Source of the DNA: Fimbriimonadaceae bacterium
GTDB taxonomy: Bacteria > Armatimonadota > Fimbriimonadia > Fimbriimonadales > Fimbriimonadaceae
Length of the DNA: 64,000 nt
Assembly: GCA_019694835.1 (NCBI GenBank)
Contig: JAIBBE010000107.1
Span: 62,001 to 126,000 of the forward strand
Reading direction: 5' to 3'
Under the pieces are notes generated by a model that searched no databases, was not told the DNA's origin, and saw only the letters and a list, made by a program, of their open reading frames with translations. This document shows positions 52,801-61,894 of the stretch, piece after piece. Position 1 is the first letter of the stretch, and each line of letters starts with the position of its first letter. The translations under genes were made by a program, and so were the position numbers.

Positions 52801-54486
52801 CGGAACGTAGACCACACGGTCCACGCCGCCTGAGTTGTCGGCAATCGGAATGTAGCCGACGACCGGGCTGCCTGCCGGTTCGGGAAGTCGCGGTGCACCC
52901 TGGATCGACCAGTCATCGGCAGTCGTCTTGCGGGCCGAGTTCTTGAGGTCGATGATCCAAACGCGGCCGGAGTTGCCGGTTGAGCGCAGATCGGCCATGA
53001 AGGCCATGCCTTCGTGGACCGTCGGCGCGAAGGGGTTCCCGCTGGAGCCAGGAGTTGCCGCATCGGGCGGGGCGATGGTTCTCAGCGAAGGCACCGCACT
53101 CCCGACCGAGTCGAGATCAAAAATCTGGACATTCCCCGCCCCATCAGCCACCAGAATCTGGTCGACACACTTGAAGCCAGGTCGAGTCGAGTTTAAGGTT
53201 GCATCGGGCACTTCGACGCAAACGGGTGTCGCGACCGGGCCTGCCATGGGGGCGCTTTGCCAAAGAATGTCGTAGGTCGAGCCGGGCGGATCGGCGATGC
53301 CGTCATCGGGATTGCCGTCGCCATCCCAGTCGCGCGAGGGATCCGAGTCGAGCACGACAAGGGCATTGTTGGAAATGCAGATCGAGCGACCCTTGAAAAT
53401 GGAGGGCTGAAGTCGGGTCGCGGTCTCGCCCTTCCACCGCTGGAAGAGCGGTGCGGCGAGGTCCACATTCGACGCGTTCGTGCGTCGGCTGCCCCGATTC
53501 ACGCCGGGGAACGAGGAGCCGAGGCTCACGATGTTGATCGCCAGCTTCGAAGCTGCCACCGTCGCTGCGTCGCTCACAGGGCCAGTGGAATAGAAGCCAA
53601 GATTTGGAGAAATCGCACCTCCGGTGATGCCGCGATTCAGAATTTGCGATACGCCACGCGTCGTGACAGCAAGGAAGCCCTGGCCGATTTGGCCGACTGA
53701 AATAAAGTCACCTTGACCGTTGCCGGCAAGTTGCTGCATGCGGTAGCTCTCACCTGGTACCCAACCCAGCAGGGCCGAAATGCCGCTGAGGCCTTCGTTC
53801 GCGAGGTTGACGGGACGGACCAGCCGCGACCCGCCCGCCTGCATGAGGAACAAGTCTTCGAACGTAACGGTTGTGGGGCTGTTAAAGATGGGGTGCCCCA
53901 TGTTCGCGGAAATGTCGGCGTTGGACTGCCAGAGCGCGAAGGGCATCGGCGTGGGGTTGGCAACGTCGATGAAGTTCGCCATCGTCTGGATATCCACCCA
54001 GAGCACGCCGCCTTGGTCGATAAACTTGCGAAGCCGCTCGCGTTCGATGGAGTTCAGCTGAAGCCCTGCGGAAATCGGCAAAAGCAATATGTCGAAGTCG
54101 GCAAGGACGTTATCCGACGAATTGGCGAGCGATACCTCCCAGTAGGGAGCAGACCGCTTGCTCAGGCGGGTGTTGAGGGCGGGAGCGCTGCCGGTCAGCG
54201 TGCTCCAGCGAAGCTGAAGGCTCTCATTGAGGCTGGTCGACGCGCGCGGATTCACGAACGTCCAGGAGGCCGGGCGGGCGGAGAAATTCTGATCCAGGTT
54301 GCCCCAAACGTGAGGCGCCCCGTTCAGCGGCGTTCCGTTGGGATACGCTGCGCTCCGCTGGCTCTCGATCAGCAGGATGCCTGCGTTGATCTGAGTCGAT
54401 CGCTGCGCGTAGTTCTGCGGTCCGGCCACGGCCATTGCCGCGACGGACAGCCCGAAGGCACAGGAAAGAAGCCGACGATCGATCAT
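49882..54486 (-). CDS. Large secreted propeller protein with N-terminal GATase-like domain
   Basis: 1534 residues. Signal peptide MIDRRLLSCAFGLSVAAMAV, ending near VAG. Residues about 25-300 resemble DUF4159/ThuA-like domains with a glutamine-amidotransferase fold (DILLLPISAGLQLNSIERER, LRKFIDQGGVLWVDIQTMAN). Then come propeller-type repeats: ICISNNALVVLDSDPSRDWD, FVVGGDGSNGGALFCLKEEG, and NHL-like blades DIYVADEGRVSRFDSAGNPI and TYWVVDTGNDRVVRADNAGR near 1080-1140. No enzyme motif seen. It shares the ATGA junction with the PilX-like gene and precedes the giant propeller gene, so it is likely a pilus-associated surface protein. The exact role is unknown. Confidence 0.8.
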   Translation of the reverse strand: MIDRRLLSCAFGLSVAAMAVAGPQNYAQRSTQINAGILLIESQRSAAYPNGTPLNGAPHVWGNLDQNFSARPASWTFVNPRASTSLNESLQLRWSTLTGSAPALNTRLSKRSAPYWEVSLANSSDNVLADFDILLLPISAGLQLNSIERERLRKFIDQGGVLWVDIQTMANFIDVANPTPMPFALWQSNADISANMGHPIFNSPTTVTFEDLFLMQAGGSRLVRPVNLANEGLSGISALLGWVPGESYRMQQLAGNGQGDFISVGQIGQGFLAVTTRGVSQILNRGITGGAISPNLGFYSTGPVSDAATVAASKLAINIVSLGSSFPGVNRGSRRTNASNVDLAAPLFQRWKGETATRLQPSIFKGRSICISNNALVVLDSDPSRDWDGDGNPDDGIADPPGSTYDILWQSAPMAGPVATPVCVEVPDATLNSTRPGFKCVDQILVADGAGNVQIFDLDSVGSAVPSLRTIAPPDAATPGSSGNPFAPTVHEGMAFMADLRSTGNSGRVWIIDLKNSARKTTADDWSIQGAPRLPEPAGSPVVGYIPIADNSGGVDRVVYVPTAPGTGITARPSGITSIWLGAKGEKPLGFDTNTPGVLRITTRASLQGLPIDVSSIKLTILDGEVPLSGTQMAAIFTNSVTQTTNGELQIGMPGALPINAGVRVDYTIDWGEVGPTVPAEIYIRGDLGLPDRTDGGKQVLGMGLSPSGNLFVVGGDGSNGGALFCLKEEGRGDFKLLYRWDLYDRMSFRINVGGGTQETIDQAPAIIDEDYLVQNFLNFLNQEVRNLTFRSGPTILGDTVYVLAHGTKTVFGFPSPVTTVLAFNANPSPVEIDVENLTAGFQIVQPDVARSTTPTTPDAFSSLPNSVYTFEPNVGGSTRGRIRFSTMMSAGRGRVRDSLTTSLPIIIRRGGQGDILVEPELSFEDGVRVPGFARGRFSPLKWYTCLNGFDGRGQPFAAGENLYMAGSSILPSLFSAQFPPIPRGIVYGMDSKIATNDPYMKPIASRPWVPQLNNVKPSSGPLGFSINPDFRWPQVNGVRSFDDLRVRYLQAAVDDPNSRCEGVVGGEGVLLTWTANRIYAFTRSDIYVADEGRVSRFDSAGNPIWATDSTAKAGLNLPTGTVGSDVPLSRPTKVYPGGDNTYWVVDTGNDRVVRADNAGRELRTIKDFKLDPKYRPGGLTDNEPLTLRLPRDILVFQTIETTKQQALTNPRPRELWVHYVIADAGNFRLLEMIDRYEIDPSNGRIVGVVQYVDPQGVQQRALGMLLWHSPSELTGKQYAYNSIGRTFIDDGVGNLRPILAFGFSNVEPGKTSFGLDSPQPQNDRSSGLGGIVVLDPARGATEVITKIRVPAIPANAFYVDSAGTFSSPARPQREQNIGGLSSVTLSVLPNGATGEVAVMFTDNTGVYEIVKSGQDWVVRWMLPNEAFRVMRRMPNNVPMADSNPQSFRASSARRLASGEVIITSSYVGRKLNGDPYFGEVVLVDGTLDTGNTNGLGYSLNKPNLGFNSLSVKFELPPTQGIRDIRVPVFADRR

Positions 54487-57400
54487 GGGTTGTTATCTCC
54501 GAAATAAACCAAGGTTGGGCTGACCGGGAGCATCGGCATCGGCGGCAACTGCCAGCCGTCGCGGTTGACGCGGATCGGAGCCCATTGGCCAGGAAGCTCT
54601 TCAACGCCCGCCGTGGCCAGCGACGGATCATAAGCAACGATGAGATTCGGTACGAAACGGTCGTTATTGGCGATGTCGTATCCGCCAGGGACGTGCTGAG
54701 CCGGGATGAGGCGACCCGTGCCACCGACGCTGCGCGGAATCCAGCCCCACTTTTTCAGCCACTCGGTTTGCTGGCTGATCGGTGGCGGCATGTTCTCGCT
54801 GATCGCGCCGATGATCTGCACGCGGACGTCCAGAGGCTCGCCGTAGAACGGGAACTCGGGGGCCACGCCAAATCGCTCGAAACGATCCCTTAGGGCAAGG
54901 TCACGGCTGCCAAGATCGGTAATCCGCTGCTCGAAGGCGGCGCGGCTGTCGTCGGGGTTGTAGTTGAAACTCGGACCCGGGATCACGAAGAAGGATCCTT
55001 CCTCGGCGAACAGGGCCGCTTCAATGCGAATGTCGTGCGGCGTTACCGCAGTTCGGGCCAGGGCGTAGTTCTTCGGCGAGAACGTTCCTGCACTTGCCAG
55101 CCGCAGGTTGAGATAGCTCTCGTCCTGGGTCGCCAGACGGTAGTTCCCTTCCGCGTTGTTGGCGGGTGGAACGAGTTGGCGGTTGGCGAAAGTGAACGTG
55201 GGAGTCACGATTGGAAGCGCAAGCGACTCGAACTTGGGGAACGCGTTGATCGCCGGGTTGCCGAGACCGTAGATCGGCACGTTGCCGGTTCCACTAAAGA
55301 TTGGCCCTGCCGCGTTATGATCGACGAATCCGGCTGCGCCGAAATTCAGCTGACGAGCGAAGGCGTAGACTTCGTACGGGTTGGCGGACGAATCAGCGAA
55401 CGTACCCGGAGCGATGTTCAGGGTCACGAAGGCCGGCCCATTGTCATCCGCGGCGTGGGAAACCAGCAGGGATGAGGCGACGCCGTTGCCTGTTCCGAAG
55501 GTCACGTAGTGCGACGCGTAAGGCAGCCAAGTCTGTGGGTTGCGTGGGTTCGCGCCGTTGCCGACCGGATCAAGGAGGAACTGGGCTTGCAGCGTCAGGC
55601 TCGGAGCCTCGCTTAGGTCCAATTCGACCGGGCTAGGCGTGTCGGGCAGGATGTCCGAATTCTTGGGTCGAGGCACTTCGCCATTGGCTGGCCCGAAGAA
55701 CTGCGTCGTGTTGAGTGCCACGAAGTCCTTGGCCATCAGCATGAGCATGGAACGGCTCGGCTCTGAGATCACGTTGCCGCGCTCGTCCACGATCCCCTTG
55801 GTGATCGAGCCTTCGACATAGATCGAGCCACGGCAAGCAACCGTCAACTGAATATTGGTGGGAATGACGCCACGGACTCGCACGTCGCCTTCAAAACAGA
55901 CCACACCATTAAAGGGCCGACCGTTCTGGGTGAACTCGGTGTCGCTCAGGTTGACCTGGTCGATCCGATTGCCACTGACGATGCTGTTGATGATGAAGAC
56001 CTGGCCCCCGACATTGCGAAGCCGATAGCGGACCTTCGAGATATTGGTCGGCGCGCCATCCGGCTGCCGCCAGTATCGGCGGGCGCTTCGGCTGTCGCGA
56101 GTGATTTCGAAGCCATCGGGAAGGAGGCGCATGTAGCTGGCCAGCGGGATGTAATACGGTCCCTGCCAACCAATGGAATTCGGATTGTTCGGGTTGAGCC
56201 AGTCGTTGGGCAGTGCTTTGCTGACCTCGGTTGCTTCGCGCTGATCTTCCGAGTTGGCGTTGCCACGCTCGGCGGCATCCACGTAGACGCCGTTGCCGTA
56301 TCCAAAACGACCTTCGTTGCCACCATTGGCGTCGAGCGCCCCACTCTCGCGCGTCATCACGACATAGCGGTTCTGGTTGGTGGCGGGATCGTTCGAAAGA
56401 AACGAGGGAGGCGACTTGTAGGGCACGCCACGGGCGTAGCCACTCGGGTCCGAGTCCACCTCGCCATCGCGAAGGTTTCCGCGAATCGTCGAGAAGCGGT
56501 TGCTCCGACTGTCAAGACTGTCCGGCGTGTTGTTCCGCACGTCGTACGGGCTGTTGGCGTCGCCGTCGATACGGAGAATAAGGCCCGAGTTGTCGTCGGC
56601 ACCTCGGAACTTGCCGGCGGTCGCAAACATGTCCCCGATTTCACGGTTGAGAAGCACGTCATGCCGCCCGTAAAGCACGACATCCGCATTGCTGTACATG
56701 GAACCCGTGCCCTGAATGGTGTTCGGTCCATTCGGGAGTGGTCCGCCCCACTTGGTCACCACATTGACAGGCTGGCCCTCGTAAAACACGTCGCCATCGG
56801 TCGGATAGCCGAGCTCGGCCGGGCGAGTCACCTTGTACTTGTCGGTGATGAACCGGGCACTCTCGATGATGCCGATGGAAGCCATTGCAACGAGGCGTCG
56901 CTGGTTGGCATTGCGTGTGTCGGCCAGCCGCATGGCTTGCAGCGACGAACGGTACTCGTTGTCGTCGGCATAGTTGGCGACCTTTACGGACTTATCGGAC
57001 AGGGTCGTAGGATCGCCCGGGCGGATGGGCCCAGGACGCCCGACCGATTCGATGATGAGGAAATTGCGTGCACGACCCGGTCGGCGAAGGTTGCCGACGG
57101 GATTCTGGAAGGTTGCAAAGTCGGACGGCGCATAACGCACACGCACGAGGTAGCGACCACGATCGTTTAGAACTCGGCTGTAGGGACCCAATCCGTCCGG
57201 ACCACCCAAGTCGACCTGAGGATCGGCGGCGTCGCGGAGGCCGCGATCTGGCACCGGTCTCGGTCGCAGATAGAGGGCGTCCGGATCCTTGGTGAATCCC
57301 TGCGGATCGGGTGTGAGAGGCGTGATCGAAGGCTTCCAGTCGGCGCCGAGGCCGCTGTAGAGCAACTGATAGTGCGCATAGCGGATTCCAGCATCGGCAA

Positions 57401-57587
57401 GGTCGCCACCCAGGGTTCGCTGCTGGCTCCGGCCAGACTGAGTGATGTTCCTGGAGATGATGCTGGCAAAGGCAACTCCCAGGATCAGCAGCACGCCCAG
57501 GACCAAGATCGCAATGATCAGAGTCTGGCCAGATTGGCGTTGTGTTCTAAGGGCAATCGATCGCATCGAGTTCAGCCTATTCCTCAT
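54483..57587 (-). CDS. Giant PilX-like minor pilin
   Basis: 1034 residues. N-terminus RTQRQSG followed by QTLIIAILVLGVLLILGVAF is the PilX/PulK pattern: basic leader, Gly before the cleavage point, hydrophobic helix and no Glu at +5. The next segment (SRNITQSGRSQQRTLGGDLA DAGIRYAHYQLLYSG) is the usual helix of that class. The remaining 950 residues are a large beta-rich extracellular part, with an EGDVRVRG, SIYVEGSITKG, DVVLYGRHD region near 300 and 580-620 that reads like a bactofilin- or PilX-type right-handed fold. About five times the normal PilX length. Coupled by ATGA overlaps at both ends. Confidence 0.82.
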   Translation of the reverse strand: MRNRLNSMRSIALRTQRQSGQTLIIAILVLGVLLILGVAFASIISRNITQSGRSQQRTLGGDLADAGIRYAHYQLLYSGLGADWKPSITPLTPDPQGFTKDPDALYLRPRPVPDRGLRDAADPQVDLGGPDGLGPYSRVLNDRGRYLVRVRYAPSDFATFQNPVGNLRRPGRARNFLIIESVGRPGPIRPGDPTTLSDKSVKVANYADDNEYRSSLQAMRLADTRNANQRRLVAMASIGIIESARFITDKYKVTRPAELGYPTDGDVFYEGQPVNVVTKWGGPLPNGPNTIQGTGSMYSNADVVLYGRHDVLLNREIGDMFATAGKFRGADDNSGLILRIDGDANSPYDVRNNTPDSLDSRSNRFSTIRGNLRDGEVDSDPSGYARGVPYKSPPSFLSNDPATNQNRYVVMTRESGALDANGGNEGRFGYGNGVYVDAAERGNANSEDQREATEVSKALPNDWLNPNNPNSIGWQGPYYIPLASYMRLLPDGFEITRDSRSARRYWRQPDGAPTNISKVRYRLRNVGGQVFIINSIVSGNRIDQVNLSDTEFTQNGRPFNGVVCFEGDVRVRGVIPTNIQLTVACRGSIYVEGSITKGIVDERGNVISEPSRSMLMLMAKDFVALNTTQFFGPANGEVPRPKNSDILPDTPSPVELDLSEAPSLTLQAQFLLDPVGNGANPRNPQTWLPYASHYVTFGTGNGVASSLLVSHAADDNGPAFVTLNIAPGTFADSSANPYEVYAFARQLNFGAAGFVDHNAAGPIFSGTGNVPIYGLGNPAINAFPKFESLALPIVTPTFTFANRQLVPPANNAEGNYRLATQDESYLNLRLASAGTFSPKNYALARTAVTPHDIRIEAALFAEEGSFFVIPGPSFNYNPDDSRAAFEQRITDLGSRDLALRDRFERFGVAPEFPFYGEPLDVRVQIIGAISENMPPPISQQTEWLKKWGWIPRSVGGTGRLIPAQHVPGGYDIANNDRFVPNLIVAYDPSLATAGVEELPGQWAPIRVNRDGWQLPPMPMLPVSPTLVYFGDNNP

Positions 57588-59839
57588 CGAATGAAATTAC
57601 GGACGCTCGCGGAACCTTGCACGGTAATCGACTGGCCGTTGGGCAAGTTCGACTGCGGGAAGTTCCGAATCGTCAGGTTAATGTCCAGCACTTGTCGCGT
57701 GTCGTAATCGATCGCAAACGTATCGCTGGGCTCAGTAAATTGGAAGCGGTAGGAGACGAAGATGTTCCCCGTCGGCAGCGGTTCGCCGAATCGGCTGTTG
57801 AACTCAACGTATCCCTTACGGAACTGCGGCTGCAGCACCGCCGAGACGAAGTCCTGGTTGTTGTAAACGGTCGGGTCGTAGCCGTTCGCGATGAGCTGGA
57901 AGCCCTGGGTGCCGGCACCAGTCGCATCGAAATCTGCCCACAGCGGCTCCTGCTGATCGACGTAGTTGATCAGGTACTGGTTGGGGCCTACCGGACGCTG
58001 GGTGACCCGCTGGTAGCGCACGGGGCGACCGTAGTTCGGGCCGGGATTCTGGTCCGGACCGATGACCACGTCGCTGCCGGGCACGATCGACGTTCGGGGG
58101 AAACCGAGCGTCGGGTGCATTGGACTGGGCGTTCCGTCGGCCTGAGCCGTAACACGAAGGTCGATGAAGCGCTTACAGAATCGCTCACGTGGCAGATCGA
58201 TCGGCGGTTGGCTAGCGTCCTGCCGTGAGTTCAGCAGCAGCGTATCCCAGTCGTTCCAGAGCCGATTGAATCTCTGATTGATCGTGTTGAACGTGTAGAA
58301 TTGACCGCCCCCAATCGTATTGTCGTTAGCGGGAGTCAGAGCTGGCCCAGTTCCGACAAACGGCCGGTTGTCCGCCAGTCCGGCTGGCGGAGCGTCCACG
58401 CCGACTTCTTCGATCGGGAAGCTGGAAATGAGCTCGCCCGACTTCGGATCGAGGTTGAACAGCACGGCCAGCCGGCGCAGGGCTTGGTCACTGAGCACCG
58501 TGTTCCCAAGATTCGTTGTGAACGGATACGGATTTCCGTACCGAACATCGGTGCGGTAACCCGAGAGATTGAAGATATGTCGCCGGGCCGCGATATCACG
58601 CTCGTCACCCAGAGTCGGATCAAACGCGAACAATGAGTATCCCGGAGCCAAAGTCGGTTCCTCGCCCGGTCTGCGACGGTCGGCAATGACGTAAGGGTTG
58701 AGCGCTCCACCCGGCGTATCGGAGCGTCGCCACGTCTCTCGAATCTGGCCAGCGAAGATATCGCGATTCGGGTCGGTCGGGGTGACTTGACCATTGACGC
58801 CGAACTGGACGGGCCAGAGCCCGGGCCAGGCCCGAACGAACGTGTCGGTCCAGGCACCGAAGTTTGTGCGGTAGACGTCGGGACCGATCTTAGCCGAGTT
58901 AGTGGTCTCTTCTCCGCTGCGCACGGCCATCATGCCCATGGGGGGCTCGCTGGTCTGTCGCTTGGGAGTGAACTGAACCAGGGGGAAGATGCGCGGCACG
59001 TTGCCGTCATAGATCGGGCGGCGGCTCTGCTTGTTGAAGATCGCCTGGATCATGTCGTACCGGCTGAATTCCGTCACGATGCTTGCCCGGTTCATCCACG
59101 CCTGAACGCGGCGCGCCTTTGCCGGAGTACCGTCCGGCAGGAAAAACTGCGGGTCGTCGTAGATCGGTTCGTTGGTGTTCGGATCAACTTCGAAGAGGTC
59201 GGTATTGACTTGGCGGACGCCGTTAACCCAAATGTAGGGCTGAGCCTCGGCGCGCCAAAGGACGTACAGGTTATCCGGCTGACCGTTGCGGGCCATCAGG
59301 ATGCCGTCATAGCCGTTGTTATAGGTTCCAGGCTCGTCCGTGCGCTGCCCATTGAGCAGGAGGCGGAAGGGTTGCTTGAGCCCGATAAAGTAGCGAACGA
59401 GTGTCGTTCCCGCCGCGACCGGCAGCACCACTTGACCTTTAGGCGCGTGCAGCGTCGGATCGATGAGGCCCGTATTGGGATTGGTAAAGACGCCCGGGTT
59501 GTTGGGGTCGATGCTCTCCTCACCTTGTGCGGGCTTGATGATATCCAGTTTGGCGTTCTCGATCCGGACGATCTCCTGGGCGCCGTTCTGGCCGGGGATC
59601 CGAATATCGAGGGCACCCCGCGGTCCTGTATTGTCTCGGACACCGGCGCTATTCGCGATTTCGCGTGAGACGCGGTCAATCAAGACCCGCGCCCGATCTT
59701 GGGCGTCGGCAAATGCCTGAGCCGCTCGCGTCAGGTTGAAGCTCTGGATCATCGGAATCGAGATGATCGTGAGCAGGATCGCGGTGATCGCCATCACCGT
59801 AATGAGTTCGATGAGTGTAAAGCCTCGGCGACGTCGCAT
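57584..59839 (-). CDS. Large PilW/PulJ-like pseudopilin
   Basis: 751 residues. A canonical class III signal: MRRRRG then FTLIELITVMAITAILLTII with Glu at +5, followed by SFNLTRAAQAFADAQDRARV and LIDRVSREIANSAGVRDNTG, which is typical of PilW/PulJ. The rest (from about residue 60) is a large, proline- and asparagine-rich extracellular region with no domain I recognise. The start at 59839 is preferred: its ATG shares one base with the upstream stop (TGATG). The frame is open a further 21 codons into the previous gene. Normal PilW is about 270 residues. The stop overlaps the next start by 4 bases. Confidence 0.85.
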   Translation of the reverse strand: MRRRRGFTLIELITVMAITAILLTIISIPMIQSFNLTRAAQAFADAQDRARVLIDRVSREIANSAGVRDNTGPRGALDIRIPGQNGAQEIVRIENAKLDIIKPAQGEESIDPNNPGVFTNPNTGLIDPTLHAPKGQVVLPVAAGTTLVRYFIGLKQPFRLLLNGQRTDEPGTYNNGYDGILMARNGQPDNLYVLWRAEAQPYIWVNGVRQVNTDLFEVDPNTNEPIYDDPQFFLPDGTPAKARRVQAWMNRASIVTEFSRYDMIQAIFNKQSRRPIYDGNVPRIFPLVQFTPKRQTSEPPMGMMAVRSGEETTNSAKIGPDVYRTNFGAWTDTFVRAWPGLWPVQFGVNGQVTPTDPNRDIFAGQIRETWRRSDTPGGALNPYVIADRRRPGEEPTLAPGYSLFAFDPTLGDERDIAARRHIFNLSGYRTDVRYGNPYPFTTNLGNTVLSDQALRRLAVLFNLDPKSGELISSFPIEEVGVDAPPAGLADNRPFVGTGPALTPANDNTIGGGQFYTFNTINQRFNRLWNDWDTLLLNSRQDASQPPIDLPRERFCKRFIDLRVTAQADGTPSPMHPTLGFPRTSIVPGSDVVIGPDQNPGPNYGRPVRYQRVTQRPVGPNQYLINYVDQQEPLWADFDATGAGTQGFQLIANGYDPTVYNNQDFVSAVLQPQFRKGYVEFNSRFGEPLPTGNIFVSYRFQFTEPSDTFAIDYDTRQVLDINLTIRNFPQSNLPNGQSITVQGSASVRNFIR

Positions 59840-61833
59840 CAGTTGTTCAGCCCTCCCATGAGGAAAGTCTCCGTGCGGCTGCGTCGCCACCCACGTTGCC
59901 ATGCTTCGTATCGCTGCATGTTGACCGCCGGATCAGCGGTAAGCGTAAACGTGAGTGGGTTCCACAGACTTCGCACACCCACCGAGGCTCCACGGATACG
60001 ACGCACCGCATAGCCGTTGTCAAATCTCAGCGCGAGCGCGGGAAGCGAATCGTTGATATCGACGAAACCCAGATCGGGTTCGCCTGGCCTCGGCGCTTGA
60101 ACTATGAACTGCTGCTCATAGGCGACTTCAAGATCTCCCGTGAGTTCGTTCTCGTACCAGACTTCGCCGAGAATGACCTGCTTGCCAATCTCCGTAACCG
60201 GGAAGTAAACGCGCGTGTCGTCGTCGTCGTTGATCAAGTTGTTCGACCCGCCGACATAGGCCTGCCTGTAGCCGAGGGACAATTCCCAGACCAGTTGGTA
60301 GGCTCGAACGGCCTTGTCCACCTGGATCGACCACTCATTGACGCCTTGGTAAATGGCGCGCACGCTGCGGCCGCGGATATCGCGGATCGCGTTCGGTGCG
60401 GTCGCGCGGGGGTACATGATGCGGGCACCAAGCTCGTCCGGATTGTTCGTGACTGCCGGATCGTCGATGAACTGGACGACTCCGCCCGACTTATCGACGG
60501 TGTAGCACGACGGCAAGAAGACGCCACCGGTTTCGGTGTCGACGAGCACGAAGTCTCGTTCCTCTGGCTGCCCGTTCTGATCGGCAACATTGAATCCAAC
60601 ACCCGAATAGCGGCGCTGGTCGGCGTAGTTGTTGTTCTTGACCTTGATCGTGTTCAGCACGAGCTTCTGGTCGAACGGAAGCTGATTGGGCACGCGGAAA
60701 TCATCACGAATGAGACGCCAGTCGAAGACGTCATAGTCGACGCGGGCGTTCAAAGGCACCCGGCCACGCCCGCGTCGCTCCTGGTAGTTGAAACCGAGCG
60801 GGTTGAACAGCATCAGACCCAGTTTGTCGTCCACGAAGTCGTATTGGTAGGCGGCATCGTCGCGAAGGGATGCATTGTTCCGTACGTCCGCTTCGGTCAG
60901 GAATTGCGGGGCCATCGTGGAGCCGATCTGGTCGAATACTCGCGCCACTTGGATGGTGTCGATGTCGGCCCGGATAAAGGTTTCGCCTGGACCCACGAGT
61001 TCGGAGTTCAGGTCAAACACGACATACCCTCGGCGCTGACCCAGCGCCGGTGAGGGAACGCTCAACAGTTTGACGATAACGTCCTTCTGAACCGTTTGGC
61101 CGCCTTGATTCACGTAAACGGAGCAGGACAGCCGGAAGGTCCGCGCATAGTTCGTGACGTCGGCCCGGTACGGCCCTTGCGGCAGCGCCAAGAAGGCTCC
61201 AGCCTCATCGACCAGTGCAACATAATCTTGGCGAACTGGGAAGCTTGGATCGACATTTTCGACGACGCGAAGCTGAAGGTCGTTGCCGTAGACCAAGAAC
61301 GTCTCGGGGTACGTCGGGTCGTAGATCACCGGGGCAAACTGGCAAGCCATGAGCCCACCGTAGGAGTTGCCGGTCGATGTGGGCTGGCTCAGGTAGCGGG
61401 GCGCAGGCACCGTGCGCGTTTCTGCCACGACTCGGGTCATGACGTTGGCACCAGAGAGATACTGCCATTTGCCCATGGGCTGGTTAGCCGCATCGAGGAA
61501 GTTGCCGTTAATATCCAGACCAACTGCGCCGGCTGGCCCAAGGTCCCCCGGCCGCCGCGTCAGATCCGCGACCACACGGAATTTGCCATTGCCAGCATCG
61601 TACTCCCATCGCGTGGGGAGAATAGCGGTCGGCAGCTGGTCGGCTTGGTTCTTCAGTCGCTCCATTTCAGCCCGAATAAGGCTGGTCGCGACCGTGTTGT
61701 TCCTCGTCGTGCGCAGGATGTTCAGACCGCCGGGAAAGATCTGGGCGATGGCAAGAATTCCGACAAGGAAGACCACGATCACCACCAGAATCTCGATCAG
61801 CGATGCGCCAGTTTTTCGGTTAAAGCGCTTCAT
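59839..61833 (-). CDS. Large PilV-like pseudopilin
   Basis: 664 residues. The signal MKRFNRKTG then ASLIEILVVIVVFLVGILAI has Gly at -1 and Glu at +5, with Ala rather than Phe at +1, as in PilV. A PilV/GspI-style continuation follows (GGLNILRTTRNNTVATSLIR AEMERLKNQADQLP). About 600 further residues are beta-rich, including VVAETRTVPAPRYLSQPTS and DVIVKLLSVPSPALGQRRGY. A TTG three bases upstream is an alternative; the ATG at 61833 is preferred. It is the second pilin of the operon, 61 bases after the FimU/GspG-like gene. Confidence 0.85.
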   Translation of the reverse strand: MKRFNRKTGASLIEILVVIVVFLVGILAIAQIFPGGLNILRTTRNNTVATSLIRAEMERLKNQADQLPTAILPTRWEYDAGNGKFRVVADLTRRPGDLGPAGAVGLDINGNFLDAANQPMGKWQYLSGANVMTRVVAETRTVPAPRYLSQPTSTGNSYGGLMACQFAPVIYDPTYPETFLVYGNDLQLRVVENVDPSFPVRQDYVALVDEAGAFLALPQGPYRADVTNYARTFRLSCSVYVNQGGQTVQKDVIVKLLSVPSPALGQRRGYVVFDLNSELVGPGETFIRADIDTIQVARVFDQIGSTMAPQFLTEADVRNNASLRDDAAYQYDFVDDKLGLMLFNPLGFNYQERRGRGRVPLNARVDYDVFDWRLIRDDFRVPNQLPFDQKLVLNTIKVKNNNYADQRRYSGVGFNVADQNGQPEERDFVLVDTETGGVFLPSCYTVDKSGGVVQFIDDPAVTNNPDELGARIMYPRATAPNAIRDIRGRSVRAIYQGVNEWSIQVDKAVRAYQLVWELSLGYRQAYVGGSNNLINDDDDTRVYFPVTEIGKQVILGEVWYENELTGDLEVAYEQQFIVQAPRPGEPDLGFVDINDSLPALALRFDNGYAVRRIRGASVGVRSLWNPLTFTLTADPAVNMQRYEAWQRGWRRSRTETFLMGGLNN

Positions 61834-61894
61834 CAAAATTCGTTCGCTCGCAAATGTAAAGTCAGATCAAAAACAAAGAGGAGAGGCGTGGTGC

